From: Mycobacterium sp.
Lineage (GTDB): Bacteria; Actinomycetota; Actinomycetes; Mycobacteriales; Mycobacteriaceae
DNA: 34,855 nt
Assembly: GCF_002863225.1 (NCBI RefSeq)
Contig: NZ_PKEK01000047.1
Location: 1 to 34,855, forward strand
Direction: 5' to 3'
The translations under genes and the position numbers were made by a program. The notes beneath the pieces were generated by a model. It did not search any database, was not told where the DNA came from, and saw only the letters and a list, made by a program, of their open reading frames with translations. Below, in pieces: positions 32,024 through 34,855 of the stretch. Position 1 is the first letter of the stretch. Each line of letters starts with the position of its first letter.

Positions 32024-32957
32024 TCACCCCGCCGGCCCGTCCCGCGGCTGCCAGCTCGGCGCGCCAGTTCTCGGCACCGACGAAAACGCCCACGATTTCC
32101 GGCCGCGAGAAGCTGTCGTAGCGCGCTCGGGCGGCATGCCCGCTCTCGACAAGATCGGCCACGGAGTCGTTGTGCGCCAGCGAATTCCGCGCTTCACTGA
32201 GTAGTTCGATGGCCCGGTCCACCCGCGGCAGCAGCTGGCCGGCGTTCGCCTCGCACATCGCCCGAACCAGGTCCGGTGCGCTGCCGGCGACCCGGGTGCC
32301 GTCCCGGAAAGAGCCGGCGGCCAGCGCGAACGCCAGGGGCACCTCCCCGGCGGTGACCGCCAGGGCCTCGGCGAGCAGGTGCGGCAGATGCGAGATGGCC
32401 GCCGCGGCGGCGTCGTGCTCGTCGGACCTGGCCGGCACCACCACCGATCCGCAATCCAGGGCCAACTGCAGCACCGTCGACCAGACCGCCGGATCGACGT
32501 GGTCGTCCACGCTGATCACCCACGGAGCGCCGACGAACAACCGGGCGTGGCCGGCCGTCCAGCCCGAGTGCGCGGTGCCGGTCATCGGGTGGCCACCGAC
32601 GAACCGGGCCTGCAGGCCCGCGGTCGTGACCTCGTCGAGCACCGCGCCCTTGACGCTGGTCACATCGGTGAGCGGGCACTCCGGGGCCGACCGGCGGATG
32701 TGGCCGAGCAGGATCGGCAACGCCGGCATCGGCACTGCCAGCACGATCAGTGCTCCGACGTCGGCGGCCCGGTGGAGTACCGCGGGCAGATCGGTGCTGG
32801 CGTCGAAGCCGTCGAAACGGGCGGCCTGGGCCCCGTCGACCGACCGGTTGTAGCCAAAGGCTTCGCGGCCGCCCTCGGTGGCCGCGCGCAGCAGCGAACC
32901 GCCGATCAGTCCCAGGCCCAACACGCACACCGGTGTCTTGGAGAGGGGAGGAGCCAC
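31986..32957 (-). CDS. tyrA: TyrA, prephenate dehydrogenase
   Basis: The 323-residue enzyme has the NAD-binding loop [10 protein letters not shown] (14-23). [14 protein letters not shown] holds the catalytic His, and [11 protein letters not shown] belongs to the helical dimer domain. It oxidatively decarboxylates prephenate to 4-hydroxyphenylpyruvate for tyrosine synthesis; the aminotransferase at 5419-6492 could complete the pathway. No ACT domain is present at the C-terminus. The start is GTG 32955-32957. Its 3' end overlaps the glycolipid-binding gene by 38 bp on the opposite strand. It corresponds to Rv3754. Confidence 0.9.
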   Translation of the reverse strand: MAPPLSKTPVCVLGLGLIGGSLLRAATEGGREAFGYNRSVDGAQAARFDGFDASTDLPAVLHRAADVGALIVLAVPMPALPILLGHIRRSAPECPLTDVTSVKGAVLDEVTTAGLQARFVGGHPMTGTAHSGWTAGHARLFVGAPWVISVDDHVDPAVWSTVLQLALDCGSVVVPARSDEHDAAAAAISHLPHLLAEALAVTAGEVPLAFALAAGSFRDGTRVAGSAPDLVRAMCEANAGQLLPRVDRAIELLSEARNSLAHNDSVADLVESGHAARARYDSFSRPEIVGVFVGAENWRAELAAAGRAGGVIRSALPSLDSPR

Positions 32958-33060
32958 CTGTCAAGGTTGGCATATTCCGCTGCGGACGCGACACTGATTT
33001 GCTGCGGGTGTGCTGGTCAGTGCTGGTCAATGGGCTTGTGCGCGACTAGCGTAGGCGCTC

Positions 33061-33573
33061 ATGGGAGCACAGCGGGCGTCTGCGCAGGCCGATACGCCGG
33101 ACGGATTCGGTGTCGCTGTGGTGCGCGAAGACGGCAAGTGGCGGTGCTCGGCGATGGGCCCCAAGGTCTTGGTCAGTCTGTCCGCGGCCGAAACCGAGCT
33201 GCGCGAGTTGCGTAGTGCCGGAGCGGTTTTCGGCCTGCTCGATGTCGATGACGACTTTTTCGTGATCGTGCGGCCCGCGCCGTCGGGAACCCGACTGCTG
33301 CTCTCGGACGCGACCGCCGCGCTGGATTACGACATCGCCGAAGAAGTGCTGGACAACCTGGACGCCGACATCGAAGCGGATGATCTTGAAGACGCCGACC
33401 CGTTCGCGGAAGGCGATCTCGGGTTGCTGTCCGATATCGGGTTGCCGGAGGCGGTGCTCAGCGTGATCTTGGACGAAACCGATCTGTACGCCGACGAACA
33501 GCTGGGCCGGATTGCACGCGAAATGGGCTTTGCGGACGAGCTGTCGTCGGTGATCGACAAGCTCAATCGGTGA
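33061..33573 (+). CDS. tRNA adenosine deaminase-associated protein (TIGR03941)
   Basis: The 170-residue protein matches the actinobacterial family found next to tadA. It has GFGVAVVREDGKWRCSAMGP, an alpha/beta part with FGLLDVDDDFFVIVRPAPSGTRLLLSDATAALDYDIAEEVLD, and a very acidic segment (about 105-125). A helical end ADEQLGRIAREMGFADELSSVIDKL follows. Its role is not established; a helper or substrate-handling part for TadA is likely from constant adjacency. TAGCGT (33047-33052) ends 8 nt before ATG 33061, a leaderless layout, with TGGTCA 17 bp upstream as -35. It corresponds to Rv3753c. Confidence 0.88.
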   Translation: MGAQRASAQADTPDGFGVAVVREDGKWRCSAMGPKVLVSLSAAETELRELRSAGAVFGLLDVDDDFFVIVRPAPSGTRLLLSDATAALDYDIAEEVLDNLDADIEADDLEDADPFAEGDLGLLSDIGLPEAVLSVILDETDLYADEQLGRIAREMGFADELSSVIDKLNR

Positions 33574-33606
33574 TTGCAAGCGCGGCAAAGCCGGGCGCAG
33601 CGGGTC
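33572..33606 (+). repeat. Interspersed intergenic repeat, copy B
   Basis: This segment (GATTGCAAGCGCGGC then AAGCCG and GCAGCGGG) matches the minus strand of 23881-23917 at 29 of 35 positions, all differences being transitions. It lies between the Rv3753c-like gene and tadA, which argues that tadA starts after it. Confidence 0.55.
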
Positions 33607-33636
33607 GCCGTGGGCCCGAGCGGTGAGCTCTGCGCG

Positions 33637-34104
33637 GTGCGTTCCGACGACGACCTGATCCGCGCGGCGCTGACGGTGGCCGCGACGGCCGATCCCCGGG
33701 ATGTCCCGGTCGGCGCCGTGGTCCTCGCGGCCGATGGCACTGAGCTGGCCCGGGCCGTCAACGCCCGGGAGCAGCTGGGCGATCCGACCGCGCACGCCGA
33801 GATCCTGGCCATTCGCGAAGCCGCCCGGACGCTGGGTGACGGGTGGCGGCTGGAAGGCGCGACGCTGGCGGTCACCCTCGAGCCCTGCACGATGTGCGCA
33901 GGCGCGCTGGTCATGGCGCGGGTCGGGCGGGTGGTGTTCGGAGCGTGGGAACCCAAGACCGGTGCGGTCGGGTCGCTGTGGGATGTGGTGCGCGATCGCC
34001 GGCTCAATCACCGGCCCGACGTCCGCGGCGGCGTGCTGGCCGACGAGTGCGCCGAGCTACTCGAAACCTTCTTCGCCCGCCGGCGTCAGTTCGACCAGGG
34101 GTAG
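33637..34104 (+). CDS. tadA: TadA, tRNA-specific adenosine deaminase
   Basis: The 155-residue enzyme converts A34 to inosine in tRNA-Arg(ACG), allowing one tRNA to read CGT, CGC and CGA. The zinc site is HAE (His53, catalytic Glu55) and PCTMC (Cys84, Cys87). GAWEPKTGAVGSLWDVVRDRRLNHRP is the conserved C-terminal part that contacts RNA. GTG 33637 gives the length I recall for Rv3752c. The frame is open from TTG 33574 with GTG 33610 also possible, but the first part is an intergenic repeat. It follows its associated-protein gene by 63 bp. Confidence 0.92.
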   Translation: MRSDDDLIRAALTVAATADPRDVPVGAVVLAADGTELARAVNAREQLGDPTAHAEILAIREAARTLGDGWRLEGATLAVTLEPCTMCAGALVMARVGRVVFGAWEPKTGAVGSLWDVVRDRRLNHRPDVRGGVLADECAELLETFFARRRQFDQG

Positions 34105-34391
34105 GCGAACAACGGCCCGGTGGCGGTGGCGGTCAGGAGCCACGCCAGCGCGCAGATGATCAGCAATCCGATCGCCTGGGCGAGGAGCCGGACACCGCTT
34201 CGCGAGTCCAGCTCGGACTGAATGACGCTGCTCAGCCGGTCCAGGTCGCCGGCAGTCATGAGCACGCGGCCCGTGCCGACCCGCAGAATGTAGCTCCGCA
34301 TGCCGTTGGGCCGGGTTTGGCGGATGAGGAGCAGCCGGTCGCCGCCGCTGTCCCGCAGGCCGATGAGGCTGCTCAGCTCAGATTGCGCCAC
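34086..34391 (-). CDS. Conserved-looking membrane protein, 101 aa
   Basis: The protein has a cytoplasmic N-terminal part of about 65 residues (SELSSLIGLRDSGGDRLLLIRQTRPNGMRSYILRV, then DLDRLSSVIQSELDSRSG). One TM helix (about 70-90, AQAIGLLIICALAWLLTATAT) and a short tail GPLFAYPWSN follow. GTG 34389-34391 is preceded by AGAGG about 6 nt upstream, a fair ribosome site; the frame extends to 34670 without support. It is convergent with tadA and overlaps it by 19 bp. No family is recognised. Confidence 0.75.
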   Translation of the reverse strand: MAQSELSSLIGLRDSGGDRLLLIRQTRPNGMRSYILRVGTGRVLMTAGDLDRLSSVIQSELDSRSGVRLLAQAIGLLIICALAWLLTATATGPLFAYPWSN

Positions 34392-34501
34392 GGCATTCCT
34401 CTCGGATTGGGAAGCTGGGACTTCCCGCGTCAGGGTGCATACGTTACCCGTGACGCGCTGCAACGCGCAGGCCTTTGTCTTACAAGCGATTTCGTAACGC
34501 C

Positions 34502-34557
34502 GGTGCACGGACCTTGCTCCGTGCGCCAGAGCCGGGTCGGGGGTGCGCCGAACCCGG
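34502..34557. other. Two consecutive stable hairpins in a non-coding gap
   Basis: GGTGCACGGA (34502-34511) pairs with TCCGTGCGCC (34518-34527) over 10 bp (one GU) with a 6-nt loop. CCGGGT (34532-34537) pairs with ACCCGG (34552-34557). They lie in the 249-bp gap between the membrane protein and tRNA-Ser(CGA), which has no convincing gene. They may be terminators or a small structured RNA. Confidence 0.35.
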
Positions 34558-34602
34558 TCGCTGAGGGACGACGTGCGCTCGGCCGCCGTCGCGAGCCAGC
34601 GA

Positions 34603-34633
34603 TTGGGATAGCTGAGCAGCCGTTGGGTAAGCT
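34603..34633 (+). promoter_or_regulatory. Candidate tRNA-Ser(CGA) promoter
   Basis: TTGGGA (34603-34608), 19 bp, then TAAGCT (34628-34633) lies directly upstream of the tRNA at 34641. Spacing is one or two bases longer than ideal. Confidence 0.45.
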
Positions 34634-34640
34634 CTCCGGC

Positions 34641-34731
34641 GGTGGCGTGTCCGAGCGGCCTAAGGAGCACGCCTCGAAAGCGTGTGACGGGTAACCCCCG
34701 TCCGAGGGTTCAAATCCCTCCGCCACCGCCA
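34641..34731 (+). tRNA. tRNA-Ser (anticodon CGA)
   Basis: The acceptor stem GGTGGCG (34641-34647) pairs with CGCCACC (34721-34727), with discriminator G (34728) and an encoded CCA (34729-34731). The anticodon stem CACGC/GCGTG encloses CTCGAAA, giving CGA. A long variable arm confirms a serine tRNA, and the T-loop is TTCAAAT. It reads TCG. tRNA genes like this one are frequent integration sites; in M. tuberculosis an integrase remnant lies near this position (from memory). Confidence 0.97.
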
Positions 34732-34747
34732 TTGTGATGAGTCGAGT

Positions 34748-34781
34748 CATAGGTGACAGATGAGTCGCGTCATGGGTTACA
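34748..34781 (-). repeat. 34-bp repeat, right copy (inverted partner at 62-95)
   Basis: This is an exact reverse complement of 62-95. It begins 17 bp after the tRNA-Ser 3' end and contains, on the minus strand, the TAA stop of the ORF that runs off the window. Confidence 0.9.
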
Positions 34782-34855
34782 GATTCCCCGGCCGTTGGCC
34801 GGGGTTTTTGTTTTGGTTGGGCCAGTAGTTTTGGTCGGGGTTGATGTGGTGGCTG
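34777..34855 (-). CDS. C-terminal fragment of a minus-strand ORF (possible transposase), cut by the window edge
   Basis: Reading the minus strand inward from 34854 gives 25 codons ending at TAA (34777-34779). The tail is polar and Asn/Pro/Gln-rich, with HHINPDQNYWPNQ and PGQRPGNL. Its stop lies inside the 34-bp repeat, as expected for a transposase gene ending at an IS terminus, so an IS481-like transposase end is the favoured guess. The fragment is too short to identify by itself. The rest of the gene is outside the window. Confidence 0.35.
   Translation of the reverse strand, partial: SHHINPDQNYWPNQNKNPGQRPGNL
34786..34809 (+). terminator. Intrinsic terminator downstream of tRNA-Ser(CGA)
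   Basis: CCCCGGCC (34786-34793) and GGCCGGGG (34797-34804) form a perfect 8-bp stem with a GTT loop. TTTTT (34805-34809) follows at once. This is a textbook rho-independent terminator on the plus strand, unusual in this GC-rich genome. Confidence 0.8.

Noticed and set aside
33011..33029. Direct repeat TGCTGGTCA twice upstream of the Rv3753c-like gene
   Set aside because: Only two 9-bp copies one base apart; it overlaps the likely -35 but is too short to claim an operator.
33574..33636. Earlier TTG/GTG starts for tadA
   Set aside because: The first part is an interspersed repeat also found at 23881-23917, and TadA length is normal from GTG 33637.
1..34855. CRISPR array or prophage
   Set aside because: No regularly spaced repeats of CRISPR size and no phage structural, integrase or excisionase genes are visible inside the window.

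Overview
The window is GC-rich actinobacterial DNA, almost certainly from a Mycobacterium/Mycolicibacterium species. Evidence is a run of genes recognised as orthologues of the M. tuberculosis Rv3752c-Rv3776 block in the same relative order: lipE, a 13E12-type DUF222/HNH gene, echA21, Rv3773c, hisC2/pat, tRNA-Ser(GCT) and tRNA-Arg(ACG), an Rv3771c-like gene, an Rv3767c-like methyltransferase, tcrX-tcrY, lpqH, an Rv3762c-like alkylsulfatase, fadE36, an Rv3760-like protein, proX-proV-proW-proZ, Rv3755c, tyrA, Rv3753c and tadA. Gene names and order in M. tuberculosis are from memory; no database was searched.

Layout. 1-125 is repeat DNA resembling an insertion-sequence end. 126-6492 holds a small membrane protein, LipE, the SOS-type HNH gene, EchA21 (which carries dienoyl-CoA isomerase acids), a DinB-like protein, a DUF4334 protein and an aromatic aminotransferase. 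6580-6764 has two tRNAs. 6800-14732 is more accessory: a secreted DUF4185 (probable D-arabinanase) gene, a PAS-GAF-PP2C-HATPase regulator broken by one extra base, its STAS partner, an acyl-CoA dehydrogenase coupled to an APH-fold kinase, and an SAM methyltransferase. 14955-15579 is a tight set of three very small membrane proteins. 15718-18481 is TcrXY and the LpqH lipoprotein. 18666-20893 is an NTF2-like protein and an alkylsulfatase.

20975-27554 is a divergent catabolic island: kinase, SDR, acyl-CoA dehydrogenase, TetR regulator and quinone oxidoreductase on the minus strand, and a phosphatase plus the fadE36-type kinase on the plus strand. A strong set of overlapping palindromes lies between the two arms. 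27570-32023 is a LapA-like membrane protein and the ProXVWZ osmolyte importer with a glycolipid-binding-domain protein at its end. 32023-34731 is tyrA, the tadA pair, a one-TM membrane protein and tRNA-Ser(CGA). The window closes with an inverted copy of the 34-bp repeat seen at its left end, a good intrinsic terminator and the last 25 codons of a minus-strand ORF.

Themes. The three APH-fold kinases and two acyl-CoA dehydrogenases look like separated halves of ACAD10/ACAD11-type enzymes, suggesting phosphorylation and dephosphorylative processing of hydroxyacyl-CoAs. TadA, its associated protein and the ACG-anticodon tRNA-Arg it should act on are all here. Many genes have a TANNNT -10 hexamer 6-8 nt before the start codon, consistent with leaderless mRNAs.
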